64,000 nucleotides of DNA, from NCBI RefSeq assembly GCF_000717745.1, contig NZ_JOBH01000006.1:186001-250000 (forward strand), in the 5' to 3' direction. This document shows, one piece after another, positions 24,197 to 31,915 of the stretch; position 1 is the first letter of the stretch; each line of letters begins with the position of its first letter. A program made the position numbers and the translations under genes. This DNA is from Streptomyces violens. Lineage in GTDB: Bacteria; Actinomycetota; Actinomycetes; Streptomycetales; Streptomycetaceae. The notes beneath the pieces are model-generated. The model was not told the DNA's origin. It searched no databases and saw nothing but the letters and a program-made list of their open reading frames with translations.

Positions 24197-25192
24197 GTGG
24201 CTGCCGAACATACCGGGATCAAGCACAGCTCCATCGAGGTCAACGGGGTCGCCCTGCACATCGCCGAGCAGGGCGAGGGCCCCCTCGTCGTCCTGCTGCA
24301 CGGTTTTCCGGAGAGCTGGTACTCCTGGCGGCACCAGTTCGGGCCGCTGGCCGCGGCCGGGTACCGAGTCGTGGCGCCCGACCAGCGCGGCTACGCCCGC
24401 AGTGAGCAGCCCGCCGATGCCGACGCGTACAGCCTGCTGCACCTCACCGGCGATGTGATCGCCCTGATCCACGCGCTCGGTGAGGAGCAGGCCGTGGTCG
24501 TCGGCCACGACTGGGGCGCGCCGGTCGCCTGGACGACGGCCATGCTCCGCCCGGACGTCGTACGGGCCGTCGCCGGGCTCAGCGTCCCGCCGGTACTGCC
24601 CGGCGGCATGGCCCCGCCGTCGGTCACCCGGCAGCAGTACGGTGACCGTTACTACCAGAACTACTTCCAGCAACCCGGCGTCGCCGACGCCGAGTTGGGC
24701 CGGGACCTCCCCTCGACCTTCCGCCGGATGCTGTTCAACGGTTCGGGCGACAACCCGGCGAACACCCGGCCGCGCCCCTGGATCGTGCCCGAAGGCGCCT
24801 CGCTGCTCGGTGGTGGACCGGACCCGGAGCTGCCCGCCTGGCTCACCCCCGAGGACATCGACGCCTTCGCCGACGACTACGCGCGGCACGGGGACCGGGC
24901 CTTCACCGGCCCCCTCAACTGGTACCGCAACATCGAGCGCAACAATGAGCTCCTGGCCGCCTTCCGCGGCCGCGGCATCGACGTCCCGGCGCTGTACGTC
25001 GTCGGCGACCGCGACATGGTCACCTCGCTGCATGGCATCGACCGGGTCATCGACTCCCTCGATGCGATCGCACCGAAGCTGCACCGCAGTGTGACGCTCC
25101 CCGGTTGCGGCCACTGGACCCAGCAGGAACGCCCCGAAGAGGTCAACGCGGCACTGCTGGACTTCCTCGGCCACCTGCCGAAGGCCGAATGA
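24197..25192 (+). CDS. Alpha/beta hydrolase, soluble epoxide hydrolase type
   Basis: A 331-residue cytoplasmic enzyme. It shows the oxyanion motif HGFPESW (about residue 37), DQRGYARSEQP, the nucleophile aspartate in VVGHDWGAPV (about 105), and the C-terminal acid and histidine in YVVGDRDMV and GCGHWTQQERP. A nucleophilic Asp in GHDWG together with HGFPES fits epoxide hydrolases or haloalkane dehalogenases; the lid (YYQNYFQQPG, LNWYRN) supports epoxide hydrolase. GTG at 24197 follows CAGGAG. It converges with the P450 operon and might act on epoxides formed there, which is speculation. Confidence 0.88.
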   Translation: MAAEHTGIKHSSIEVNGVALHIAEQGEGPLVVLLHGFPESWYSWRHQFGPLAAAGYRVVAPDQRGYARSEQPADADAYSLLHLTGDVIALIHALGEEQAVVVGHDWGAPVAWTTAMLRPDVVRAVAGLSVPPVLPGGMAPPSVTRQQYGDRYYQNYFQQPGVADAELGRDLPSTFRRMLFNGSGDNPANTRPRPWIVPEGASLLGGGPDPELPAWLTPEDIDAFADDYARHGDRAFTGPLNWYRNIERNNELLAAFRGRGIDVPALYVVGDRDMVTSLHGIDRVIDSLDAIAPKLHRSVTLPGCGHWTQQERPEEVNAALLDFLGHLPKAE

Positions 25193-25208
25193 CCTTCCGT
25201 GGCTGACC

Positions 25209-25418
25209 TCAGTCCTCCGCCGTGGCTTCCGTGAGGTGGATGGCGAGGGCGGGGCAGACCGTTGCCGCGTGCCGCACGCCCTCCGCGTCCTCGGTGGAGG
25301 GCGCGGAGGTCAGAAGCACGGCGATACCGTCTTCGTCACGCTGGTCGAATACGTCGGGTGCCGCCATGACGCACTGGCCGGATGCGACGCACTTGTCCTG
25401 GTCGAGGTGCACGTTCAT
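25209..25418 (-). CDS. P450-type [3Fe-4S] ferredoxin
   Basis: A 69-residue electron carrier. It opens MNVHLDQDKCVASGQC and has the third cluster cysteine in HAATVCPALAIHL; three cysteines with the spacing C-x5-C...C-P are typical of the single-cluster [3Fe-4S] ferredoxins that serve actinobacterial P450s. ATG at 25418 follows GGAGGAA. It is the last gene of the SDR-BVMO-propeller-P450 operon, 65 bases downstream of the P450. No ferredoxin reductase gene is present, so a reductase from elsewhere must be used. Confidence 0.9.
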   Translation of the reverse strand: MNVHLDQDKCVASGQCVMAAPDVFDQRDEDGIAVLLTSAPSTEDAEGVRHAATVCPALAIHLTEATAED

Positions 25419-25483
25419 GGGTCGGATTCCTCCGGAGTGGGGAGTGGGCGAGGAGGGCAGGTGTGGCATCACCAGATGACTGA

Positions 25484-26707
25484 TCACCACGTGACGGGGA
25501 GTTCGTACACGCCGTACACCGAGCCGTCGTGTTTGAACGGGATGTCGTCCAGGGCGGCCGCGAGGCGCAGTGTGGGGATGCGCCGGTAGAGGGTGCCGTA
25601 GACGACCTGCAGCTCCATCCGTGCCAGGGACTGGCCCAGGCACTGGTGCACGCCGAAGCCGAAGGCCACGTGGTGGCGGGCGTCGCGGTGGATGTCGAGG
25701 CGGTCGGGGTCGGGGAAGGCCGCCGGGTCGCGGTTGCCGATGTCGTTCGCCAGGATGAGGCCCTCACCGGCCCGGACGACCTGTCCGGCGATCTCGATGT
25801 CGTCCGTGGCCACCCGGCGGCGTCCGCTGTGGGTGATGTGCAGGTAGCGCAGCAGTTCCTCGACCGCACCGGCGACGAGCTTCGGATCGTCGCTCTCGCG
25901 CAGTGCGGCGAGCTGGCCGGGGTGTTCGAGCAGCGCGAGCGTGCCGAGCGCGATCATGTTCGCGGTCGTCTCGTGTCCGGCGATCAGCAGCAGTACCCCC
26001 ATCCGGGCCGCTTCGAGCCGGGTCAGCTCGCCCGCGCCGACGCGCTCGGCGAGTCGGGAGAGCAGGTCGTCGGCGGGGCGGGCCAGCTTCTCGGCCACCA
26101 GGCCGTCCAGGTACGCGGACAGCCGGCCGTGCGCCGCGGTGCGCTGCTCGACCGTGGCGTCGCGGTTGATGATCGTCTTGCTGTTCTCCTGGAAGAAGGC
26201 GTGGTCGGCGTAGGGGACACCGAGCAGCGCGCAGATGACCAGGGACGGCACCGGCAGGGCGAACGCCTCGACCAGATCCACCGGCTTGGGGCCGGCGAGC
26301 AGCTCGTCGATGAGGTCGTCCACGATCTTCTGCACTGCCGGCCGCAGCGCCTCCACCCGCTTGATCGTGAAGGGTGCGGTCACCATCCGGCGCTGCCGGG
26401 CGTGTTCGGGGTCGTCCATGAGGATGAAGCCGATGGTGTTGCTCCGGCTCGCGGCCGGGCTCGGGTACCCCGGCCGGGTGATGTCGGCGCTGACGCGGGG
26501 GTCGGCCAGCAGCGCCCGCTGTTCGGCGTACCGGGTCACCAGCCAGTGCGTGCTGCCGTCCCACAGGCGTACTCGGGTGAGCGGGCCCTCCTGTTGTTTC
26601 TCCCGCAGGGCGGGCGGGGGATCGAACGGGCACTGCGCCGCGCGCGGCATCGGGAATTCGGGTATCCCGGCCGACCGATGCCCGGCCGGGGACGGTGTTG
26701 CGGTCAT
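25484..26707 (-). CDS. Cytochrome P450 (CYP105-like)
   Basis: A 407-residue soluble monooxygenase. The I-helix motif is LLIAGHETTANMI, the K-helix ExxR is in AVEELLRYLHITHSGRRRVA, and the haem loop is FGFGVHQCLGQSLARMEL, with the thiolate at about Cys356. The overall form (FILMDDPEHARQRRMVTAPF, NDIGNRDPAAF) resembles bacterial CYP105 and relatives. ATG at 26707 overlaps the stop of the propeller gene (ATGA) and has GAAAGGA upstream. With ferredoxin, SDR and BVMO in one operon it most likely starts a degradative route by hydroxylation, though a biosynthetic tailoring role is not excluded. Confidence 0.94.
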   Translation of the reverse strand: MTATPSPAGHRSAGIPEFPMPRAAQCPFDPPPALREKQQEGPLTRVRLWDGSTHWLVTRYAEQRALLADPRVSADITRPGYPSPAASRSNTIGFILMDDPEHARQRRMVTAPFTIKRVEALRPAVQKIVDDLIDELLAGPKPVDLVEAFALPVPSLVICALLGVPYADHAFFQENSKTIINRDATVEQRTAAHGRLSAYLDGLVAEKLARPADDLLSRLAERVGAGELTRLEAARMGVLLLIAGHETTANMIALGTLALLEHPGQLAALRESDDPKLVAGAVEELLRYLHITHSGRRRVATDDIEIAGQVVRAGEGLILANDIGNRDPAAFPDPDRLDIHRDARHHVAFGFGVHQCLGQSLARMELQVVYGTLYRRIPTLRLAAALDDIPFKHDGSVYGVYELPVTW

Positions 26708-28323
26708 GACGTCCTTTCGTGGGACAGGCGCAGTACCGTGCCCTCGCCGTTGGCCGAGAGGAGGAGGGCGCCGTCGGGCGCGAGGGCGAGGCCGGCGAAG
26801 TGGCGGGGGCGGTGGGGGACGCCGGGTACCGGGGCCGGTTCGGTGCGGGTGATGCCGGGCGGCAGGCCGACCGGGAGGCCGTCGGCCTCCGTGGTGACGG
26901 CTCCGGTGGTGAGGGAGACCGAGCTGAGCCGCCGGTGGGCGGTTTCGACCGTGAAGAGCTCGTCGCCCACGACGACCAGGCCCTGGGGTGCGCCGAGGCC
27001 GTCCGCGACGGTGACCGGCTCGCCGTCCTCGCCCAGGCGCAGGACGGCGCCGAGCCGGTCGTCGCTGACGTAACACCGCTGTTCGGCGTCGAGGGCCACG
27101 TCCACGGGATGGTCGAGCCCGTCGGCGAGGACGGTGACGGTGTCCGCCGCGTCGATCCGCAGGACGCGCCCGGCACCGGTCTCGGCCACCACGAGGCAGC
27201 CGTCCGGCGTGACGGTGATGCCGGTCGGGTCGTCCAGGCCACTCGCCCGTACCCGGGAGGTCTTCCCCGCCGGTTCCCAGGTGCGGACCTCGCCCAGACC
27301 GGTGGTGACGTGGAGGACGTCACCGGCAGCGTCCGCGGTGACGCCGCGGGCGAAGTGCAGTAGGTCCACGGTCAGCGCGTCGCTCTCCCGCGCGCCGTCG
27401 CGGTCGTCGAGGCGGGCCAGGCGGAAGTGGTCGGCGGCGTACACCGCGCCCCCGCGCCCGGCCGTCACGCCGAACGGGCCGTTGAACCCGCGGGGGACGA
27501 GCGCGCGGGTACGGCCGTCGGTGTGCATCTCGGTGATGCCGCCGCCCGCGTAACTGGAGACGAACATCCGGTTCTCCGCGTCGAACGCCGCGTTGTCCAG
27601 GCCCGCCAGGCCGCTGGCGGTGACCGTCCGTGCCCCGGTGGCCAGGTCGATGCGGGTGACGATGCCTGCCGGACCGCGGGAGAGGACCACCAGGACACCG
27701 CCGAGGTCGAACCGGACCGCGACCGGGTCGTCCACCTCCTCGGCGACCAGTTCCGGCGCTCCGCCGTCGGGGGAGATCCGCCAGACCTGATTGCCGATCA
27801 TGTGCGGGTAATACAACAGGCCGTCCGGGCCGAGCTGCATCGCGTTGCCCAACGCCAGCCCGTCGGTCAGCACCAACGGCTCGCCCCCGTCCGGGAACAG
27901 TTCCAGCAGCCGGCCGTTGGGCCGCATCTCGTTGACGAAGAGCCGGTCGCCGACGCAGGTAATGCCGTTGGGCACCGTAACCGCGTCGGTGACCAGGGAG
28001 TACTCGCCTTCGGGGCTGCGGCGCCACACCCTGCCCGGCGTCAGGTCCGCGATGTACATCGAACCGTCGGCGCCGAAGGCCAGGTCGTCGGGGGCCTCCA
28101 CCGGGCCGTCGAGCGGTACCACCACCTCGACGTCTCCGGACGCCGGGTCCACGGCGCTGATCTGCCCCGCGAGGAACTGCGCCACGTACAGCCGGCCGTC
28201 CGGCCCGAAGGAGACGCCGTTCGAACCCCACAGCCGGTTGGGCGGGTTCAGCCTCGTCACATGCCGGCGGTCGCTGCTGCCGGGCCGCAGACGGCCGGTT
28301 TCGTCGTACCGGCTGGGTCGCAT
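26704..28323 (-). CDS. Double beta-propeller protein, SMP-30/gluconolactonase-like
   Basis: A 539-residue soluble protein, about twice the length of an SMP-30/gluconolactonase (~300). It is built of some 11-12 four-stranded blades, each with a turn such as FGPDGRLYVAQ, FGADGSMYIADL, GPDGLLYYP, DAENRMFVSSY, TPDGCLVVAE, DAEQRCYVSDD and APDGALLLS, so two six-bladed propellers in tandem are likely. The N-terminal EGP-type metal glutamate of SMP-30 is not seen in the first blade, so lactonase activity is uncertain. It has no signal peptide. The gene is coupled to the P450 by a 4-base overlap and lies 62 bases downstream of the BVMO, where a lactone-opening step would be expected. Confidence 0.8.
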   Translation of the reverse strand: MRPSRYDETGRLRPGSSDRRHVTRLNPPNRLWGSNGVSFGPDGRLYVAQFLAGQISAVDPASGDVEVVVPLDGPVEAPDDLAFGADGSMYIADLTPGRVWRRSPEGEYSLVTDAVTVPNGITCVGDRLFVNEMRPNGRLLELFPDGGEPLVLTDGLALGNAMQLGPDGLLYYPHMIGNQVWRISPDGGAPELVAEEVDDPVAVRFDLGGVLVVLSRGPAGIVTRIDLATGARTVTASGLAGLDNAAFDAENRMFVSSYAGGGITEMHTDGRTRALVPRGFNGPFGVTAGRGGAVYAADHFRLARLDDRDGARESDALTVDLLHFARGVTADAAGDVLHVTTGLGEVRTWEPAGKTSRVRASGLDDPTGITVTPDGCLVVAETGAGRVLRIDAADTVTVLADGLDHPVDVALDAEQRCYVSDDRLGAVLRLGEDGEPVTVADGLGAPQGLVVVGDELFTVETAHRRLSSVSLTTGAVTTEADGLPVGLPPGITRTEPAPVPGVPHRPRHFAGLALAPDGALLLSANGEGTVLRLSHERTS

Positions 28324-28385
28324 TCACACTCCTTGGTTTTTCGCGTGCCTTCGGGAACCGCCGGGTCCTCGTCGCCCGGACGGCG

Positions 28386-30212
28386 TCACTCGACGATGAC
28401 GTCGCGCATGCCGGTCTCGGCACGCCAGCGCCGCAGCATGCCGTAGAACTCGACCGGCCCGCCGCCGTACGACTCGCTGCGCCCGCTGGGCTTGCCCTCG
28501 TTGTTGTAGTAGCTGGGGGTGCACTCGGCCAGGAACCTGCCGGCGTCGGGTGCCGTCCCGCGGATGGTGGCGACCCACGCGGCCACCGCCTCGGCACTCG
28601 GTTCGACGTAACGGGCCTGTCGCTTGCGTGCCTCGGCGACGACCTCGGCGATGTGCGTGGCCTGCTCGTCGAGGACGTGGACGTAGTTGACGGAGACGGC
28701 GTTCTGCACCGATCCGAGCTGGAAGAAGTTGGGGAAGCCGGGGCTGTAGAACCCATGGAGGGTCTGCGGCCCGTCCTGCCACGCGTCGGCCAGGGTGACA
28801 CCGTCACGGCCGCGTACCGGGAGCCCGAGCCGTTCGGCCGGTGCGACGCCGATGTCGAAGCCGGTGGCGAAGACGATGCAGTCGACCTCGTACGCAGTGC
28901 CGCCGAGCACGACCGCGTTCTCGGTGATGCGCTCGACGCCGCGGCCCTCGGTGTCGACGAGCGTCACATTGGGCCGGTTGAAGGTCTGGAGATACGTGTC
29001 GCTGAACGCGGGGCGCTTGCACATGTAGCGGTACCACGGCTTGAGCGCCTCCGCCGTGGCCGGGTCCTCGACGATGCCGTCCACCCGGGCCCGGATCTCG
29101 TTCATCTTCCGGAAGTCGGCGAGCTCCGCCATCGCCCACCGGTCCTCGGGCGACAGCCCGGCGTCGGCCTTGCCGGGCAGCAGGCTCTGCAGCAGCCGGG
29201 CGCTGGTGGTCCACCCGTCGCGGACCAGGTCCTCCTCCGCGCTGCCACCGGTGACATGCGCGAGGAAGTTGTCCCGGCGCCGCCGGTGCCAGCCCGGGGT
29301 CAGGGACTTCGCCCACTCGGGGTCCGTGGGCCGGTTGCCGCGCACGTCCACCGAGGACGGCGTGCGCTGGAAGACGTAGAGGTGCTGGGCATCGTGCCCC
29401 AGGTGCGGGACGCACTGGATGGCGGTCGCACCGGTGCCGATCAGGCCGACACGCTTGTCCGCGAGCCCCCGGAGGTTCCCGTTCGCGTCGCCGCCCGTGT
29501 AGCCGTAGTCCCAGCGGCTGGTGTGGAAGGTGTGTCCCCGGAAGCTCTCGATGCCCGGGATGCCGGGCAGCTTCGGCCGGCTGAACGGGCCGCTGGAGAC
29601 CACCACATAGCGTGCCCTCATCAGGTCGCCGCGGTCGGTGCGCACCACCCATTCGAGGGCGCCCTCGTCCCAGCGCAGGTCCGTGACCTCCGTCTGGAAA
29701 CACGCGTCACGGTAGAGGTCGAAGTGGTGCCCGATCGCCCGCGCGTGCTGCCGGATCTCCTCGCCCGGCGCGTACTTCCAGCGCGGTACGTAGCCGAGCT
29801 CCTCGAGCAGCGGCAGATAGACGTAGGACTCGATGTCGCAGTGAATGCCCGGGTAGCGGTTCCAGTACCAAGTGCCGCCAAAATCCCCGGCCTTGTCCGT
29901 GATGCGGATGTCCGTCAGGCCGGCCTGGCGCAGCCGGGCGGCCGCGAGCAGCCCGCCGAACCCACCACCGATGACCAGGGCCTCCACCCGGTCGTTCAGC
30001 GGCTCCCGGGTGAAACCCGGCTCCACGTACGGGTCGTCGACGTAGTAGCCGAATTCACCGGTGGTGCGCTGGTACTGCTTGCTGCCGTCGGGGCGGATCC
30101 GGCGGTCGCGCTCGGCACGGTACCGCGCACGCAGGGCGTCCGGGTCAAAACCCAACGTTTCGGGACCCAGCGTTTCGGAGTCATACACCGAGGGCTTGTC
30201 CGTTGGCGACAC
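28386..30212 (-). CDS. Flavin-dependent Baeyer-Villiger-type monooxygenase
   Basis: A 608-residue FAD/NADPH enzyme. The FAD site is ALVIGGGFGGLLAAARLRQ (about 77), followed by DKAGDFGGTWYWNRYPGIHCD; the Baeyer-Villiger fingerprint FxGxxxHTxxW is present as FRGHTFHTSRWDYG (about 222); the NADPH site is KRVGLIGTGATAIQ. This is the extended Type I BVMO form with ~75 extra N-terminal residues, as in cyclopentadecanone and steroid/PAMO-like enzymes. It inserts oxygen next to a ketone to give an ester or lactone. GTG at 30212 follows GGAAAGG. It lies between the SDR and the propeller gene, in the order expected for alcohol to ketone to lactone to acid. Confidence 0.94.
   Translation of the reverse strand: MSPTDKPSVYDSETLGPETLGFDPDALRARYRAERDRRIRPDGSKQYQRTTGEFGYYVDDPYVEPGFTREPLNDRVEALVIGGGFGGLLAAARLRQAGLTDIRITDKAGDFGGTWYWNRYPGIHCDIESYVYLPLLEELGYVPRWKYAPGEEIRQHARAIGHHFDLYRDACFQTEVTDLRWDEGALEWVVRTDRGDLMRARYVVVSSGPFSRPKLPGIPGIESFRGHTFHTSRWDYGYTGGDANGNLRGLADKRVGLIGTGATAIQCVPHLGHDAQHLYVFQRTPSSVDVRGNRPTDPEWAKSLTPGWHRRRRDNFLAHVTGGSAEEDLVRDGWTTSARLLQSLLPGKADAGLSPEDRWAMAELADFRKMNEIRARVDGIVEDPATAEALKPWYRYMCKRPAFSDTYLQTFNRPNVTLVDTEGRGVERITENAVVLGGTAYEVDCIVFATGFDIGVAPAERLGLPVRGRDGVTLADAWQDGPQTLHGFYSPGFPNFFQLGSVQNAVSVNYVHVLDEQATHIAEVVAEARKRQARYVEPSAEAVAAWVATIRGTAPDAGRFLAECTPSYYNNEGKPSGRSESYGGGPVEFYGMLRRWRAETGMRDVIVE
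30151..30180 (-). repeat. 15-bp in-frame tandem duplication near the BVMO N-terminus
   Basis: CCCAACGTTTCGGGA (30151-30165) and CCCAGCGTTTCGGAG (30166-30180) are adjacent near-copies and give the peptide repeat SETLGPETLG. It lies in the poorly conserved N-terminal extension and should not disturb the enzyme. Confidence 0.6.
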
Positions 30213-30265
30213 TCTCTGGCCTTTCCGGGGGGTGGGGTGACGTTGTGTTCCTGCGATCAGCGTCG

Positions 30266-31030
30266 TCAGACGGCGGACCAGCCGTCATCGACCGGCAGCA
30301 CCGCGCCGTTGACATTGACGGCGGCGTCCGAGGCCAGGAAGACGATGGCGGCGGCCTGCTCCTCGGCGGCCGCGATCCGGCCCATGTTCCCGGCGTGGCC
30401 GCCGAGGACCGCCGGCCCGTGCGTGTCCGCCCGGGCGTCGACCCGTATGGAGGTGGCCGTGCCGCCGGGCGCTATGGCGTTGGCGCGGATGCCCTTGGCC
30501 CGGTACATCACCGCCAGGGACTTCACCAGACCCACGACTCCGTGCTTGGAAGCGGTGTAGGCGGTACCGGCCGCACTGCCGCGCAGCGCGGCCTCGGAGG
30601 CGGTGAAGACGATCGCTCCGCGCCCGGCCGCCAGCATGTGCGGCAGCGCGGCGCGGGTCAGCAGGAAGGGCGCCGTCAGGTTGACCCGCAGGACGCGCTC
30701 CCACTCGTCGTCATCGGTGTCCGCGGCGGCCGAGAACCGGTCCATGATGCCGGCGTTGTTCACCAGGACGTCCAGGCCGCCGAATTCCGCCACGGCCGTC
30801 TCCACGACCCGGTCCACCACCGGCTGTTCGCCGAGATCCCCGACGACCGCGCGAGCCGTGCCCCCTTCGGCGGCGATCGCCGCGACGACCGCTTCGGCGC
30901 CGTCCCGATCCAGATCCGCCACCAGTACTCGCGCTCCCTCGCGGGCGAAGGCCAGGGCCGCGGCCCTGCCGATCCCCGAGCCCGCTCCGGTGACGACGAC
31001 GCTGCGCCCTTGAAGGCCGGTGCTGCTCAC
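30266..31030 (-). CDS. Short-chain dehydrogenase/reductase (SDR)
   Basis: A 254-residue classical SDR. It has the cofactor motif VVVTGAGSGIGRAAA, DLDRDG after beta-2 (aspartate favours NAD), LVNNAGIMD, and the catalytic serine and YxxxK in FTASEAALRGSAAGTAYTASKHG (S, then Y-T-A-S-K). GTG at 31030 has GGGGAG upstream; an in-frame ATG at 31075 would add 15 residues. It is the first gene of the minus-strand operon and probably oxidises the alcohol made by the P450 to the ketone used by the BVMO, by position. Confidence 0.92.
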   Translation of the reverse strand: MSSTGLQGRSVVVTGAGSGIGRAAALAFAREGARVLVADLDRDGAEAVVAAIAAEGGTARAVVGDLGEQPVVDRVVETAVAEFGGLDVLVNNAGIMDRFSAAADTDDDEWERVLRVNLTAPFLLTRAALPHMLAAGRGAIVFTASEAALRGSAAGTAYTASKHGVVGLVKSLAVMYRAKGIRANAIAPGGTATSIRVDARADTHGPAVLGGHAGNMGRIAAAEEQAAAIVFLASDAAVNVNGAVLPVDDGWSAV

Positions 31031-31117
31031 GCGGCGCTCCCCTCTCTCCGTACGACACGTCTGCGCGTACGCCATGGACGCGGAATGCGTACCGCGTTCC
31101 GCGTCTCTCGACCGTAA

Positions 31118-31164
31118 CAGTTTTTGGCACTCACTGTCATGATGGCATTGAGAGGCAAAAAGTG
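31118..31164. promoter_or_regulatory. 47-bp quasi-palindrome between the SDR operon and its TetR gene
   Basis: The dyad is centred on G31141. Of the 23 base pairs on each side 18 are complementary, including TTTTTG/CAAAAA (outer), CTCA/TGAG (middle, offset by single mismatches) and TGTCAT/ATGGCA (inner). It lies 88 bp upstream of the SDR start and 92 bp upstream of the TetR ATG. Position and size suit a TetR operator controlling both directions. Confidence 0.65.
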
Positions 31165-31255
31165 GTCGCGGCAGTGGGTCGCCGTGCGGGCTCCGCCCGG
31201 TGTCCGAGGGTGCTGGTTAGGGTGGAGCCACTGATCAGCGGCTTTGGACGGCGGA

Positions 31256-31915
31256 ATGGACATCACGGTGGAGCAGCCTGGAACGCGGGATGCGGAGCGG
31301 GCGGACGGGCCCCGTCCGTCCGGCCGGCCGCCGCTGACCGAGCGGCGCAAGGCGGAGACGCGGCTGGCGATCGCGCACGAGGCGGTACGGCTGTTCGCCG
31401 AGCACGGTGTGGCGGCGACGTCGGGCGAGGAGATCGCCCGCGCGGCCGGCATCTCGCCCCGCACCCTGTGGCGGTACTTCCCGTCCAAGGAGGAGTGCGT
31501 ACGTCCCTTGCTGTCCGTGGGGCTGGAGACCGCGGCCCGGCGGCTGCGCGAACTGCCCGCCGGCCGCCCGCTGTGGGAGGGACTTCAGGCGGGCGTGCCC
31601 TCGGCCGCGGAGCGGGCGGACGTCTCCTCGGCGCTGCTGCGGCTGATCCGCCTGCTGCCCGACGAGCCGGGGCTGCGTGCCGTCTGGCTCAGGGTCCACC
31701 ACGACGCCGAGCGCGTCTTCACGGAGGTCATCGCCGCCCGCACCGGCGCCGATCCCGACGGCCTGGTGCCGCGGCTGAAGGCCGTGATGCTCAACGGTGC
31801 CCTGCGTGTGGCCGCGGAGGAATGGGCCCGGCGGTCGGCCGAAGCGGACCAGGCGGCCGGCGACGAAGCCTTCCGCCGGGCGGTGCTGCAGGCTACGGAG
31901 TCACTGGACATCTGA
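31256..31915 (+). CDS. TetR-family regulator of the P450/BVMO operon
   Basis: A 219-residue TetR protein. The HTH is RLAIAHEAVRLFAEHGVAAT followed by EIARAAGISPRTLWRYFPSKEECV; the later part (LLRLIRLLPDEPGLRAVWL) is helical ligand domain. ATG at 31256 is chosen; a TTG four codons earlier is in frame. It is divergent from the SDR-BVMO-P450 operon with the large quasi-palindrome between, which makes it the natural repressor of that operon. Its last 15 bases overlap the end of the convergent HEAT-repeat gene. Confidence 0.9.
   Translation: MDITVEQPGTRDAERADGPRPSGRPPLTERRKAETRLAIAHEAVRLFAEHGVAATSGEEIARAAGISPRTLWRYFPSKEECVRPLLSVGLETAARRLRELPAGRPLWEGLQAGVPSAAERADVSSALLRLIRLLPDEPGLRAVWLRVHHDAERVFTEVIAARTGADPDGLVPRLKAVMLNGALRVAAEEWARRSAEADQAAGDEAFRRAVLQATESLDI

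Noticed and set aside
25209-31030. A secondary-metabolite biosynthetic cluster
   Set aside because: No PKS, NRPS, terpene synthase or other core enzyme is in the window; the gene set and the neighbouring beta-oxidation genes fit catabolism better, though tailoring cannot be fully excluded.
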